From: Protea cynaroides
Taxonomy: Eukaryota > Streptophyta > Magnoliopsida > Proteales > Proteaceae
Reading direction: 5' to 3'
Assembly (NCBI GenBank): GCA_028583415.1
Contig: CM053275.1
Span: forward strand, 81,034,805 to 81,098,804
DNA: 64,000 nucleotides
Position numbers and translations under genes: made by a program. Positions 20,741 through 32,484 of the stretch are shown here, piece by piece (the stretch's first letter is position 1; every line of letters starts with the position of its first letter). The notes beneath the pieces were generated by a model. It searched no databases and was not told where the DNA came from. It worked only from the letters and a program-made list of their open reading frames with translations.

Positions 20741-21863
20741 AAAAAAAAAAAAAAAATGTAGAATGTATTACATTTACTTACGTTCATGGTTTATTCAGAG
20801 ATTCAAAATGTTATGCTTAATAAGTAAAATCAATACAATAGTTGTGGGACTAACATTATTGTTAATCTTCTTTATATATATATATATATATATAAAAGAA
20901 GATACACTACCAATGATTGTCTCCACAGAGTATACCCAATCATCATGTCTCTACCACAAGGCTTGTCTACTGACCATTTAGATGGAAAGGTGCTCGTCTC
21001 CATTTGTACAGTCCTTCCAGTTGTGCTCGTCTCCAATGTGTGTATTGAGTGCACTCTAGCCGTTAGATCATTCACTAGACCAATTGCACAACTTGAGACG
21101 AGTTGGACCACATTCAGATATGTCATCAATAGTCATACTCATTGATTATTTAAGTGTTTATTAAGAAGAGACAAATCTCTCCAACATCACTTATGAAAAG
21201 GTAAATTAATATTTTGAATCTACTAAAATTTAAAACATTAAAATCCAAGATATGACTAGATAAGAGTATCAACTAAAAAGACTAATTCAAATTAACCTAA
21301 AAAAATAGAAAGAATAAATAAATTAATAGTCATTTTGCCATTGTTCAATAATATCATCGGCTAAGCATGGTTGAAGTACTCATAATCAAGAAAAAGATGC
21401 CCAAACGAATTTGTGTTGAATCAGACCCAAAAAATCTATCTTGTAAGTGTGAACATCGTTGTCGCACTGTTTTAAATAGGATGTGAATGGAGAACGGTCA
21501 GTTCGGCCGATTTCATCTTGCTCGAGTCCCTAAACCATATTTCATTAAGACTAAGTCTATGTTTGGAAATCATTAAAATGGAGGAGAGAGAAAGACATAT
21601 AAATTCATCTTTATTTCTTCTTATGTTTTTTTTTTCTTTTTTTTCTCTTACCTTCTAAAACTAGCCTAAAAAAAAGAAAATTTTAATAATAAGTAACCCA
21701 TGAAGGGGTATTGGTGGTAAATTAATATTATTAATGCACTTTTAGGAAGTAACCTGGAAAAAGGAAATAAAGTTGTGTTTGGGCCCCACAAGAATTAAAT
21801 ACATCTTGCGTGCACCATCTTGGAAGCCCGGTCGACGAAAGATTCAGTCACAAATTGGTTCGC
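20741..21863. other. Upstream intergenic region of the ERF gene
   Basis: Contains a poly(A) run (about 20735-20756) and a TA dinucleotide tract (20873-20894). One block (21320-21380) is a diverged copy of 20385-20450: both have TCAATAATATCAT followed by GGCTAA or AGCTAA and GATTGAAGTA or GGTTGAAGTA. No gene is visible. Any distal promoter of the ERF gene would be here. Confidence 0.5.
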
Positions 21864-21871
21864 TTTAAATA
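21864..21871 (+). promoter_or_regulatory. TATA-like box of ERF gene
   Basis: TTTAAATA lies 150 bp before the start codon. It is followed by a pyrimidine-rich leader with CTCTCTCT runs, as in many plant 5' untranslated regions. A start of transcription about 30 bp downstream is an inference. Confidence 0.5.
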
Positions 21872-22020
21872 CCCGATCCCCTTTCACTCCTTCCTCTCCA
21901 CTACAAATCTCTCCTTTCAATCTCTCAATTCAAATTCCATCTCTTTCTCTCTCTAGGTTCGTAGTTTCATTCTCTCTGGTTTTCATTTCTTCAAAGCTAA
22001 AATAACTCTCTATCTCTGTC

Positions 22021-23124
22021 ATGGCGAGCTTTCATGAAGCTTCAGCTCTGGATCTCATGAGTAACAACAGTCTCGATGATTACGCTTCATTTGACAGTTT
22101 CATTAGCGAAATCTCTAACATGTCTGCAACATTTGAATGTTTCATTAATGAATTCCCAAATTGCTCTTCAAAAGAGTCGTCTGTTGGATCCGAATCTTTC
22201 TGTTCTGGAACAGTGAGCTCTGAATCTCTACCTTCTGCTAAGCTCGAAACTGAGTTCTTTGATGACATCTTTACATCTCCGATGTCCAAACCTCTGGTTC
22301 CAAATTCAGAAATCTCAGTCTTTGATTACATTAACTTTAGTGGAAAACAGGACAACGGAGATGTCAATATGATATCTTTCAGCGATAATGATCAAAACCA
22401 TTTCTTTCAATGCGAGAAAAAGCCTCAAATCATGGACTTGAAGAACTCGAACACTTCAACTTCTGCTTCTCGTCGACCATCGCTGAAGATTTCTCTCCCT
22501 CCGTCACAGAAAATCGAATGGTTCGACTTCTGCGAACCTAAACCTGCTCAAGCTCCAGCTCCAGCTCCAGCTCCAGCTCCAATTCCAGCTCCAGCTCCGA
22601 AACCTTGTAATTCAGAGGAGAGAAGACACTACAGAGGCGTAAGACAACGTCCATGGGGAAAATTCGCTGCGGAGATCCGAGATCCAAACAAGAGAGGATC
22701 CAGAGTTTGGCTCGGTACCTATGAAACCTCCATTGAAGCAGCCAGAGCTTATGACAGAGCAGCGTTCAAGATGCGTGGAAGCAAAGCCATTCTCAATTTC
22801 CCTCTCGAAGCTGGTAAGACATCAGAGCCAGTTTCAAACAATTGCAGAAAAAGACGCAGAGAAACTGAAACAGAGGAAAAACAACAGCAACAGCAACAAC
22901 AAGAAGCACCACCATTGAAGGCGGTGAAAATCGAATGGTCGCCGCAATCTGAAGTTACGGCGCCGGTGCCGGTGCCGGCGCAGTCTTCGTCAGGTTGCCC
23001 GTTGACGCCGTCAAGTTGGACGGCAGTCTGGGAAGGAGACGTTAAGGGTATCTTCAACGTGCCGCCACTGTCACCGTTATCTCCTCATCCTCATCTCGGG
23101 TATCCTCGGGTCATGGTCAGCTGA
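22021..23124 (+). CDS. Ethylene-responsive transcription factor, group IX (ERF5/ERF6-like)
   Basis: A 367-residue, single-exon, intact gene. It is expected to act in the nucleus, binding GCC-box promoters in ethylene, defence and stress signalling. The N-terminal 170 residues are acidic and serine-rich. Residues about 177-197 are an Ala-Pro repeat. The AP2/ERF domain spans about 203-263 (HYRGVRQRPWGKFAAEIRDP, then SRVWLGTYETSIEAARAYDR, ending LNFPLE), with all usual DNA-contact Arg and Trp residues. A basic patch (NCRKRRRE) follows as a likely nuclear signal, then a polyglutamine run. The C-terminus (WEGDVKGIFNVPPLSPLSPH, residues about 337-356) carries the PLSPLSP MAP-kinase site known from ERF5/ERF6/ERF104, with serines at 351 and 354. 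Start: the first ATG after an in-frame stop, with G at +4. Group IX genes are usually intronless, as here. The group IXb assignment is from domain and tail motifs; the exact orthologue needs a phylogeny. Confidence 0.93.
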   Translation: MASFHEASALDLMSNNSLDDYASFDSFISEISNMSATFECFINEFPNCSSKESSVGSESFCSGTVSSESLPSAKLETEFFDDIFTSPMSKPLVPNSEISVFDYINFSGKQDNGDVNMISFSDNDQNHFFQCEKKPQIMDLKNSNTSTSASRRPSLKISLPPSQKIEWFDFCEPKPAQAPAPAPAPAPIPAPAPKPCNSEERRHYRGVRQRPWGKFAAEIRDPNKRGSRVWLGTYETSIEAARAYDRAAFKMRGSKAILNFPLEAGKTSEPVSNNCRKRRRETETEEKQQQQQQQEAPPLKAVKIEWSPQSEVTAPVPVPAQSSSGCPLTPSSWTAVWEGDVKGIFNVPPLSPLSPHPHLGYPRVMVS

Positions 23125-24210
23125 TTATCTGAGAGATTAGGGATCCGTATCCTCCTACCAGTGGTCTGGGAGGACAGTGGCAACTTATCTCAGATGGTTG
23201 TCACGTGGCTCTCGATGAATCTGAGACCCACGTCAGAGTCGATACCCAGCCGACAAGCCAAGCTAAATGAGTGAGATTTTCATTTTTTTTAATCTGTTCA
23301 TCAGATTGAATGGATTTGGAATATTTCAAAGAGGCTGACAACAGCTAGGCTTAAAATTTCAAATTTCGGTTAAAAATTGTTTGTGGGTCTTGAGTCATCA
23401 CCTAATAATGTAGAATGAGTTGAATTTCACTCCCACTTCCAGTAGATCTCTCTGGTGTACAGTATTAATCATTGATAATGTTGTAATGAATCAATCATGG
23501 TTTTCAACTTATGATTTGGATACAGTTCTAAGGCTTGATTCACTTATGGAAATAGTATTTTTGATTTTGACAGATCTTATATAGTAAATAAAAAATAATA
23601 ATGAAACAATGATTAATTTAGATATCTATCTCTCTTCCATTTTATTTTATTTTTCTTCATATCCAAACATAATATTCCATCTTAGTCTTCCTGATCTATG
23701 CAACTAGGTTGGATCTACCTGTTGATCAAATATTTTTTTATAGATAAAGTTCAATTTTTAATAGTTGAAACTTCAGTTCAAATTGGAGTTTGACAGAGTC
23801 AAAATCAATGGTCTAACCGGTTGAGCCAGAGTATTTCTAAGGCAGGCTGGTTGCTGTGTTGCATTAAAGTATGCAAGGATTTGCAATTTGCATGATCTTG
23901 GCCAGAACATAACTAGTTCTTAGCTTAAAGATTATCTTCTGATGTCTAGTCTCTTCCTTAGTGAACTTGTAACTTAGCGGTTGGAATTCACAAATATACT
24001 GATATATTGATATATATATCGAGTGAATATCTTTGGTTGTGAGCTCTTACATCTTTTTAGATGTAATATTTATTTTTCTCTTACTAAAGAAAAATTTAAT
24101 AATTAAATTTAGAATTAATTGGAATTAATTGTGCAATTAAATAATAATTATAAAAGTTTCAATTTCAGTTTGGTTTAATTTTATATTACATGGAACCAAT
24201 TTCTTTTCTT

Positions 24211-24263
<53 letters not shown>

Positions 24264-24600
24264 GGATTTACAAGTTATAGATGATAATTTTGCTCATCTT
24301 CATAAGGAATAATTGGCTATAATTGTGTGGGATCAAAATTGTATTTTCATTTATTTTGACACTGGATGCTCAGAAGTAAAATAAAGTACATGAAAAATTT
24401 TATTTTCTCCACTTAATTTTATGGTTTTCTTAAACATGAAATAACAGATCCCACTATAAAATTGTGAATTCCTTTTTCTTTCTTTGATTTTTGAGTAAAC
24501 ATGGAATAACTCCAACCTTGAAGTATAGGTTAAATGTGAAATCGAAAAAGAATCTTTCTTGCATTTAGACTTATAAAGTCAATGTTCAAATGAAAATTTT
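23125..24600. other. 3' untranslated and intergenic DNA after ERF gene
   Basis: The first 400 bp probably hold the 3' untranslated region; AATGAATCAATC-like polyadenylation context occurs near 23485. Beyond that the DNA is AT-rich without a recognisable gene. Confidence 0.4.
24216..24261. repeat. (CT)n microsatellite
   Basis: About 22 CT units after a C run; seen directly. Confidence 0.95.
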
Positions 24601-24884
24601 TTTATATGAGTAAATATTTTATTGACTAAAAAAAGAAAAACACGACAAGCTAGACCCTCACGAGAGACTAAAATAAAACAACACAACAGAGCAATAATAA
24701 CAAAAGAGATAGGTTACAATATAATTAAGGTCCAATAAAGAGAAGAAAACAACTACTACACAACATACTCATTTTTTTAATGTTTCGAATATGACTAGAA
24801 GAAATACGAATACGGGTATTACTTTTCATGTTAACTGGAGAAGTAGAATTAAAAACTCTCACAATATCTCCATTATACATTGAA

Positions 24885-25077
24885 TGATGCGAGAAATTAC
24901 CACTATTATCCTCACACGAGAGCTCATCATGGTGGTGGCATCCAACTTTGATTGAGCACTGAATTAAGTCCCAAGGAGAGATCACTAGTTCGATTCTCCC
25001 CATCAATTGTAGGTCAGCCTTTGTTCTCCTTGACCACCTCCTCTCTAACCTAACGAAAAAAAAAAAAAAAAAAACAA
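24885..25077 (+). mobile_element. tRNA-derived SINE-like element with poly(A) tail
   Basis: Has GATTGAGCACTGAATTAAG, then ATCACTAGTTCGATTCTCCC, in which AGTTCGATTCTCC is a good RNA polymerase III B box. The element ends in a run of about 18 A at 25057-25074. The A-box side (GGTGGTGGCATCCAAC) is weaker, so the 5' edge is approximate. Confidence 0.6.
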
Positions 25078-25527
25078 TAAGGGTTTAGATCTCAATTTAA
25101 AAAATACTAAAAAAAGATAAAATTCAACAATACATGACAAAACAATTAGATTATTTCTGACTAAGGATTTTCAAAACATCCCAATTGCTTGATGGAACTT
25201 ATTAAGAATCTGTCCCATCTGGTTATAAAATTCAAACATGAAAATCTCTTGAATGGATGATAAAGTTGGCTAGGCTACTACTTTTCATTTATTTTATACA
25301 TTTGAACTAGCAGTTTAATTAGAATTTACTGAACTTTTACCTTTTGTTAGCAAATTGTAGACCAACTTCTGATATTCTAATTTCCCATGCAGTTAATAAA
25401 TTATTCATTTATTAAAAAAAAAAAACTCCAGTATCCTTTTGTTGGTTAAAAGGAGGTTGTGTAGTGAAAAGTCATAGGAGAGAATAACTTTGTGTAATCA
25501 AGGATGTTTTGTACATTAAAAGAAATC

Positions 25528-25532
<5 letters not shown>
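25078..25532. other. Intergenic DNA
   Basis: AT-rich, no recognisable gene or element edge. Confidence 0.4.
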
Positions 25533-25615
<83 letters not shown>

Positions 25616-25622
25616 TTTTTTT
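25533..25622. repeat. (AT)n microsatellite joined to T tract
   Basis: About 32 AT units followed directly by some 25 T. Length is likely to vary between individuals and assemblies. Confidence 0.95.
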
Positions 25623-25749
25623 AATATGTGCTGCTTTAGACTGTTATCTGCTTCGCATTTGCCTATCCAACATTTACTTGGGCATGATAACTGGTACACT
25701 AGAGGTGCATCCTGACTTCGAGATGCCAAATAACAGTATTTTATCCTTA

Positions 25750-26145
25750 GATTAACTTTTATTTGTTATATTGGCATGTGAAGCTAGGATAGAGTCCGGG
25801 TTATAAAACCTATGGATGTAAACCGTTTATCATCTTATTAATCTAGTATATGTTTTCCTGCCAAAAAAAAAAAAAAAAAAAACCTTTTCTGGTAGTGACA
25901 GCCCTTCCACTTAGCTTTCGTCCTTAATGGGTGGATCTTCCCATGAATATGAATGCTTGGATAACATCAGTATGTTATATCTAGAATAACTTTTATATGT
26001 TATATTGGCCCGCAAAGCAATGATAGAGTCTCTTAACATGAATAAACTTGGGGATGTAGAATGTTTATCATCTTATTAATATAACATATATTTTCCTTAA
26101 AAAAAAAATTTAACATTTATCGGTTAGCGATCAACCTTCCACTTG
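25750..26145. repeat. Direct tandem duplication of about 230 bp period
   Basis: Copy 1 (25750-25915) and copy 2 (25980-26145) share TTAACTTTTATTTGTTATAT (or ATAACTTTTATATG), ATTGGC, GATAGAGTC, GGATGTA, GTTTATCATCTTATTAAT, an A run and CCTTCCACTTAGC or CCTTCCACTTGGC. No coding potential. Confidence 0.75.
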
Positions 26146-27043
26146 GCATTATCAAATCATTAACGCCGATTTTTGTCCTTATCCAATGATTGGGTTTGCA
26201 GTCAGTTTCTCTTTTTTGTGTGCATGTCCAAGCTTTATTGAGAGGGGTGAGATGAAATGCGACATGCACATAAGCTTAAGAGGTACAAAAATCATATAGC
26301 CATGGAATGCAAGATGAACCGACAAGGCCCACATTGTCACGATATCAATTATAAATTTGATCAGTCAATTTCCCTTCTGCCTTAGCACTAGAAGGCCAAT
26401 CTTTCTCCAGCCACAAAACATTTGTTTGTCTTGGTTATCTTTTGGGAGTCCTAATCCCCCATGGAAAGTTGGAAAATGTCTACTTGATTATTTTTGGGTA
26501 GAAAAACTGTCTACTTGACTCAGTTCCTTGTATTGTCAAGGATGGCCTCACAAACAGAATCTTTTGAACAACTGATGGTATATGCTTATAAATAGATGGC
26601 GTGGTTTGGTGGTACTGTATCTTGTATTAGTGGAAGGAAACCATGGTTTGACCCAAAAAAAACAATGGTTTTAGGATGGGTTGGACCAGGTTGGTGAGCC
26701 AACTCGGTATATATATCGCCCCCCTAAGTCTATTCCCAAACCGATTGTAGGATACATCTGAAAAATAGTTTTTTTTTTCTTTTTTCTTTATGTAGCTTTT
26801 GAGTTAGGTGTTTTTTTTTTTAGGTGCTGAGGTGGGTCCACCACAATTGTGGCCCGAGTAGGGGATTGGGGTGTTTAGTGGGACCCAAGGAGGGAGTTTT
26901 GGAAGAGAAGGGTATGGAGAAAGTGGGTGACATGTCACCTGATGGGGGTAGGAGAATCGAATACCAAACCTCCGTGACTGGCTGGCAACCACCACTGCCT
27001 ACAAAGGTTTGGAGTTGGATTTTGGATGGCTTAACAGTTGAAT
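26146..27043. other. Intergenic DNA
   Basis: No gene recognised. The open frames at 26804-27045 lack domains. T-rich runs occur near 26770 and 26810. Confidence 0.4.
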
Positions 27044-27457
27044 AAGGGTGTCAAGACAATACCGATACCGAATTACCTTACTGAATCGAACTGAATTAGA
27101 ATGGTATGATAATGGCACGCAAAAATAGAACCGAAGTCGATATGGTACGGTATCTGTATAATGGACTTTATTGTTACCATAACCATAGCAAAATTTTACC
27201 GAATACCTACCGGCCTAAATTTATATCAATTTTTCTCTATAGTTCATCAAATTTTTGAATGCAATTGTATTTATACCGGATAAGAAACCACATATATAGT
27301 GACTAAAAATCGAATCGAAACTATATGATACTGATACGATAATGATATGAAAAATTAGAACAGCAACCGGTGTGGTACAGTATTTATACCATCATTTTGC
27401 TTTCTGTACTGTAATGAACAATATCGAATACCAAATACCTTACCAGTTGACCCCCTT
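27044..27457. mobile_element. Possible MITE with AAGGGTGTCAA-type ends
   Basis: Begins AAGGGTGTCAA and ends TTGACCCCCTT, inverted with one mismatch. The interior is full of ATACCG, CGAATACC and GTATGGTA-type words on both strands. A clean target duplication is not visible. A similar layout occurs at 61410-61804. Confidence 0.45.
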
Positions 27458-27870
27458 ACAAAGGACTTTCTCTCTCTGTAGTATTAATGCAGTAGGGTAT
27501 ATAGTCGACGTTCTGTGTGGGTGTTTTGTCCTTGTGTTATCTCTACAGATACATTACATTAAGTGTGTTAAATGGTGTGGTTCAGTTTCATTTCAATGTG
27601 TAATGAGTAAAACTAAAAAATCGAATCATTTATTAAACGATTTCAAAATGCTTACTAAAATCGATTATTAATTTATTTTGGTTTTTTGATTTTTAAAAGA
27701 TTACGTTGCCGGAAAAGAGAGGAAGAGAGTCAAGAACAAAGGAGAGGGAAAACCAAGGAAAACATAAAAATAATTTAAATCATACATGAAAGAGGATTTG
27801 TGATATAGAAATACGCTTTGTGGAAAACATTAAAATAAAATTTGTTTATATAAATATAGACATTTAACAC

Positions 27871-28619
27871 TGTTGCCGTTGGTTCTCGCCCAGAGCTTCT
27901 AGAGGGTGACATTTGTCAATAGAGAAGCAAATTAAGTAGAAGAGGGTTGGATTTGGAAACCTTGAAACCACTCTGATGCCTAAGTCAGAATCAAGACAAG
28001 CAGATGGAACTTAGTACGAAAGTATATGTGAGTTCCTGTGGAGAAGGGTTAAAGCGATTTGACAGAGAAGGAGAGAGCTTAAGAATGTGAAAAGTTGGAT
28101 CCTGTTACCTTTGTTTTGGCATATATTTATAGAGGCTGGAGATGGCATTGATTACGGCTTTGATGTCAGGCGGTTCGGATAAGTAAGGGCACGTCTATCG
28201 TAACGTGTAGTCTTCCACTAGCTGTTGCACTGATCCAGTTGTGGAAGGGAGGATTCCCAAGAACCGATTCCTTAGAAGCAGGGATCAGACATGGAGAGGG
28301 GATCTTCTGATTCATTGGATGTTGATCCTTTGATGGATTTTTTGTGGTATCTCGTAGTCCATGCCCGATGAGTTGGCATATGACGGATTGGGGGAAGCTT
28401 TAGCTTTTGAGTGCGGATCTATAGTTATTCGTACGATCATGGAAATAACCTTTTTACTTATACATCTCGTGAGGTGATGCTCACCAGTTTGCTCATATGT
28501 AATGACACGTGACTGTTTTCCATTGGATGAGGGTTTTCGACACGTACCTTCTCCTGATTGCAGATCGAATTTATCCATATCAAGGGATTAAAAGAAACGT
28601 TTAATTGGTTTTTCCAACA
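27871..28619 (-). mobile_element. LTR (probably solo) of Tat-type family 2
   Basis: Begins TGTTGCCGTTGG and ends TTTTTCCAACA. Shares with 18181-18888 the words TTCTCGCCCA or TTCTTGCCCA, GTCAATAGAGAAGCAAATTA, ACTCTGATGCCTAAGTCAGA and CCTGTTACCTTTGTT. The left flank AACAC and right flank ATTTT do not match, so it may come from recombination between two insertions or have lost its duplication. A reversed TATA-like ATATTTATAGAGG sits near 28125. Confidence 0.7.
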
Positions 28620-29106
28620 ATTTTATTTTTAAAATTAAAATGTGAGAATTTAATAATTGATTTCACGAAGGGACGATTTGATTTTTGAGACATTTAAATA
28701 CATTGCGTATATAATATATAAAGGTGGATGTGGAGGGATAAGGTTGGATATGGAAGTCTTCCTGGTTTCTGAATTACGTGACTTGCCTTTTGCGACTTTG
28801 ACCTAATTTTATTTTCTTGTGAAAATGAGTGTTGAGTTTTCAAAGTTCAAACTTAAGAATGAGAGTGAGTAATCGAGAGGGGAGTGGGGACATGTGTTTC
28901 CACTTTTGAATTCCACTCTATTCGTTTTCGTGTACATTCAAATTGTCCAGTCTTCCATGGCCTAATTACCCACGTGTTAATTTACCTTCCGTACCCAAAG
29001 GTTGACATCTTTTTAGACTTTTAACGAACTTCTATCTCTTTTTTTTTTTTTTTTTATTACTAAAGAGAAAAAAAAAATCATGTTGCATAGACGTAAAATG
29101 GAATTT
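28620..29106. other. Intergenic DNA
   Basis: AT-rich, with a T/A run at 29040-29080. No gene recognised. Confidence 0.4.
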
Positions 29107-29109
29107 TTA

Positions 29110-29312
29110 GGTCTCGTTTGATAAAACTTCTATTCTAAATTCTTTGCTTTGATTTAGAGTCAAACTTTTATTTCAGAGTATTTTTGAAACAGAAACATAA
29201 TTGATAAACACACTATCCCATCAAATTTATCAAGAACGATTCTATTTTAAAATGGATACTTAAGAGTCAGAATTCATAGAATCTAGAACATGGAACGTTA
29301 TCAAATAGACCC
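29110..29312. mobile_element. Tourist-like MITE (PIF/Harbinger type)
   Basis: A 203-bp element, ends GGTCTCGTTTGATAAAAC and, on the reverse strand, GGGTCTATTTGATAACG, flanked by TTA at 29107-29109 and TTA at 29313-29315. TTA duplication and TIR style fit PIF/Harbinger MITEs. The ends resemble those of the 966-bp element at 8241. Confidence 0.75.
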
Positions 29313-29315
29313 TTA

Positions 29316-30639
29316 TAATATTGGATGTGTTTTGAAAAAAAAATCTTCTCTAATCATTAAGTCCGTCAGTCATCCCTCAGATAGAATGGATGATTGGGCG
29401 ATAAGAGAAGAATTAGGTCTGTCTATTTTTATGACGTCACCAGCTTGTGTCTAAGATTGATGTTATCGTTTTTCTTTTTTTGACACCGGTCCAGTGTTAA
29501 AAAGAAAATCCTTTATATTTAGTTTGGGAAATTTTTTTTTCTGCTTTGACCAATTAGCTAAGAGACTTCGTGGTCCAAGTCATCCACCCTTAAATCATGC
29601 AAATTTGAATTTTTAGATACAAATTTTTCTTCCTTGCTCTCATCCCATTTGTGGGTCCTTGAGATCTATGGTCTTCGAACTAGAGAACCCTTCCCCTTTT
29701 AAGTACTTGAATAAAAACGTAGTGGAACAACTCATTATAATTGAGGCTTACGTACTTCCAATAAAAAAAACTGGAAATGGTTTTCGCAACGCTCCTGTAG
29801 GGGAATCTTCCACTCCACAATGGGACGTGAGAAACAATATCACCAATAGGGGTTGACATGGTCAATGAGAAGAGAAAATATCAGAATGTAAGAAAGCATT
29901 CATTAGAATGAAGAGTTCAGTTCACCTACATGTGTACTCTCCATGGGACCTTATTATCGTTCATGAGGTATAGAGCGCATTAGATATGAATGGTGATGGA
30001 ATCCCCGAGGAGGGTACATGTATATGCAGGTTAACCGTTCACAACAATGAATGCCACATGTAGATCTTTTTGTTTGGCACTTTGGATAGTAGTAACCCTA
30101 CAAGCAAATAGATGACCCTAACACAGCATGACACTCCTTATAGTAGGAAACATAAACACATAATAAGATGATTCATCTTTGAATATTTGATGGGGCTATT
30201 GTAAGAGCTTTTATTCTATTTTTTCGATTTTTCAGAGAAGGAGTATGAATGCGAGTACTCTTTCTAGTCATCTCTGAGATGTTAAAGAATGAATTAATTA
30301 TGTAGTGACTGTTTTCTTCTCATTTTGTCATCCGAGAAAGACGTGCACAATGATGTGGGGACCCTAATTTTTAGTTTTGAAGGCCCTATCGAATCTCCGG
30401 ATGATGTTTTGAACCATTCTAAAATGTTCAAAGAATTGATAAATAAGATTGCCAAAATACACCTAGAAGACTGAAGGATTCAAATTTGGCCAGTAAAATG
30501 ATAAGGAAACGGATAGGAGTCTGTGCCCAAACTCAAGAAGAGTGAAATGATCGTGGCATCCCATGAAATGAAAATCCCTCCCCTATTGGATGCTCCGCAC
30601 GCTATCATTGGCTCCTTTAAGCAAAATAATAAAAAAAAA
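29316..30639. other. Intergenic DNA
   Basis: No gene recognised; the longest frames (60-72 codons) have no domain. It contains GGTACATGTATATGCAGG near 30015, a diverged copy of the word near 19540. Confidence 0.4.
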
Positions 30640-31095
30640 CGAAAACTGCTCAGACTTTTCCTTGACATTTCGTTTACTATAAAAATTTCCCCTGTCACTT
30701 ATTGATTTACACGGACTTCTCTTATAAAATGAAATTTATAACACTTTAGTCCACTCCGTTTGGTATAGACGAATACAAATGTACCTTTTTTTTTCTTCTA
30801 ATTTTTATTTTGTTAAATACCAAAATATTCTTATCTTATTGAATTACCATTTACCCCTAGTAGTGTTTAAGATAACTCATGGTGTTTTCACTTTTATCGA
30901 TTTTTCTAAACTTGGGAGATAACATTCCCAGTGAGTTACTTAGACTTTAGGAGTTAATTTTGATTAAATAAGACGTGAATTCACTTCACTAAACAGAAAG
31001 TATTTCGGTTAGTAAAATTTAGGGAGGTACGTATAAGTCAATAAGTACCAGGGGAAGTCCGCATAGTAAATGTAATGTCAAGGAGAGATCCGAAT
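30640..31095. mobile_element. Long-TIR element without captured gene
   Basis: The left 68 bp (30653-30721) and right 70 bp (31021-31090) are inverted, diverged copies. Shared words include CCTTGACATT, TTTACTAT, TTCCCCTG, ACTTATTGA and TACACGGACTTC or TATACGTACCTC. The interior of about 300 bp has no frame. The long TIR suggests a Mutator-like MITE; a target duplication was not resolved. Confidence 0.65.
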
Positions 31096-31879
31096 TTCCC
31101 TAATTAAAAAAAGAAAAGAAAAAAGCCTTGCAATTGAACAAAACTTCATTATTAAACGAGTTTTTTTTTTTTATATTTTTTATTATTGTAGTTCTTGTAT
31201 TTGAAAACGTAATTATTTGATTAATAATTTTGTGAAAGATTCTATTTTTAGCTCTGTGGGACCCACTATTGAGGTCTTCTGCACTAATTTATGTATTTGA
31301 ATAGGGACCACGCAAGTAAGCTGCCCCGGTGGTCGTAGGAAACAGTAACAAATAAGAAGACTTCGGAGTTTGGATGTAAAAATAGTCAACAAATTCCAAA
31401 TTTGCAGTCAAAGCTCTGTTTGCGTTCACGTAAAATGGAACTCTTACATTTTACCCAAAAAAAAAAAAAAAATGGAACTCTTATACTTTAATCTAAAAAA
31501 AACTTCATCTAACCTCCAAAAGTTATATCAAATTCGATCTCCTCGCCAATAATTTCAAAAGTCTCATCTACCACCTAAAATTTTTCCAAATGTCTCATCT
31601 ACCACTCAAAAGTTTTTCACCGTTAATCAAACAGACCCCACCTGTTAGTAGAGTCCCGTTAGTTACAAATATTAAGACAATATTATCCTTATTTCAAAAA
31701 TAAAAGACCATAATGCCCCCAAAAGTAAAAAAAACACCTTTACTTAGCAATTTTTCATCGTAAAAAGAAGAAAAAAAAATCTCTTTCGACACCTTTCTTC
31801 CCCGACGAGTTGCAATGGTGAAACTCTTGTTCGTCGACTACAGTGTACTGTCGTTTTCATTCAGCAACGACTACAGTCA

Positions 31880-32434
31880 ACCAGCAGGGATTGCAACCTT
31901 CTCAGATCCCTGATTTGAAGAGGCAAAGTTCTAGAAAGTGAATTCTCCTCAAGATCAAGAACTTCTAAGTTATGAATTAAGACCCCAAATTTCAATTGGA
32001 ATTTCACCACTGAAATCGTGGAAGGGCAACGATAAGATACGAAGCTGAGTAAGTTTCCCAATTGACGACGAAAGCTTACCAACCAGTCTCCCAAGACTAG
32101 CATCCAAACAAGTTCTCCTAATCCCAAACCCATAAAATAGAAGTCGATCAAAATTTGAAGAAGAAAAAAGAGCTTCCGAATTACCCCCACTGCCGCCATC
32201 ACCACCGGTTATATTGAGAGCCAAAACCTTAGATGACTTGGAATCGCAGATGACCCCAAACCAAGAGCAATGATCAGAAGGAGAAGAAGAAGAACAATCA
32301 GTATTCCACCCGGAGAGAAACCCTAAAGGATTGGAAACAAAACTCTTGAATTGAAGTAACGTTGATTTATCTGAATCAAAATCATTAGTTGAAGCACAAT
32401 AGAATAGCCAGAAGAGAAAGAAGAGTTTGAACAA
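31880..32434 (-). pseudogene. 5' fragment of RPK2-like LRR receptor kinase gene, captured
   Basis: RPK2-type kinases are plasma-membrane LRR receptor kinases acting in meristem and anther development. The minus strand from 32434 encodes a hydrophobic signal peptide (MFKLFFLFWLFYCAST), then DSDKSTLLQFKSFVSNP and the LRR N-terminal cap with DHCSWFGVICDSKSSKVLAL and NITGG. These are followed by LYGFGIR-like text and the first repeat (KLTQLRILSLPFHDFSGEIP). A small insertion near 31975 shifts the frame; the next repeat (LEVLDLEENSLSRTLPLQIR) continues in the second frame and then ends. The rest of the ectodomain, the membrane segment and the kinase are absent. A GA tract at 32440-32480 sits where the 5' leader would be. 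Identification rests on this N-terminal pattern. Confidence 0.8.
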
Positions 32435-32435
32435 C

Positions 32436-32437
<2 letters not shown>

Positions 32438-32480
<43 letters not shown>
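32438..32480. repeat. (GA)n microsatellite
   Basis: About 20 GA units on the plus strand, inside the captured gene leader. Confidence 0.95.

Positions 32481-32484
<4 letters not shown>

Noticed and set aside
25504..25755. Frames coding Tyr-Ile repeats
   Set aside because: Translation of an AT microsatellite and T tract.
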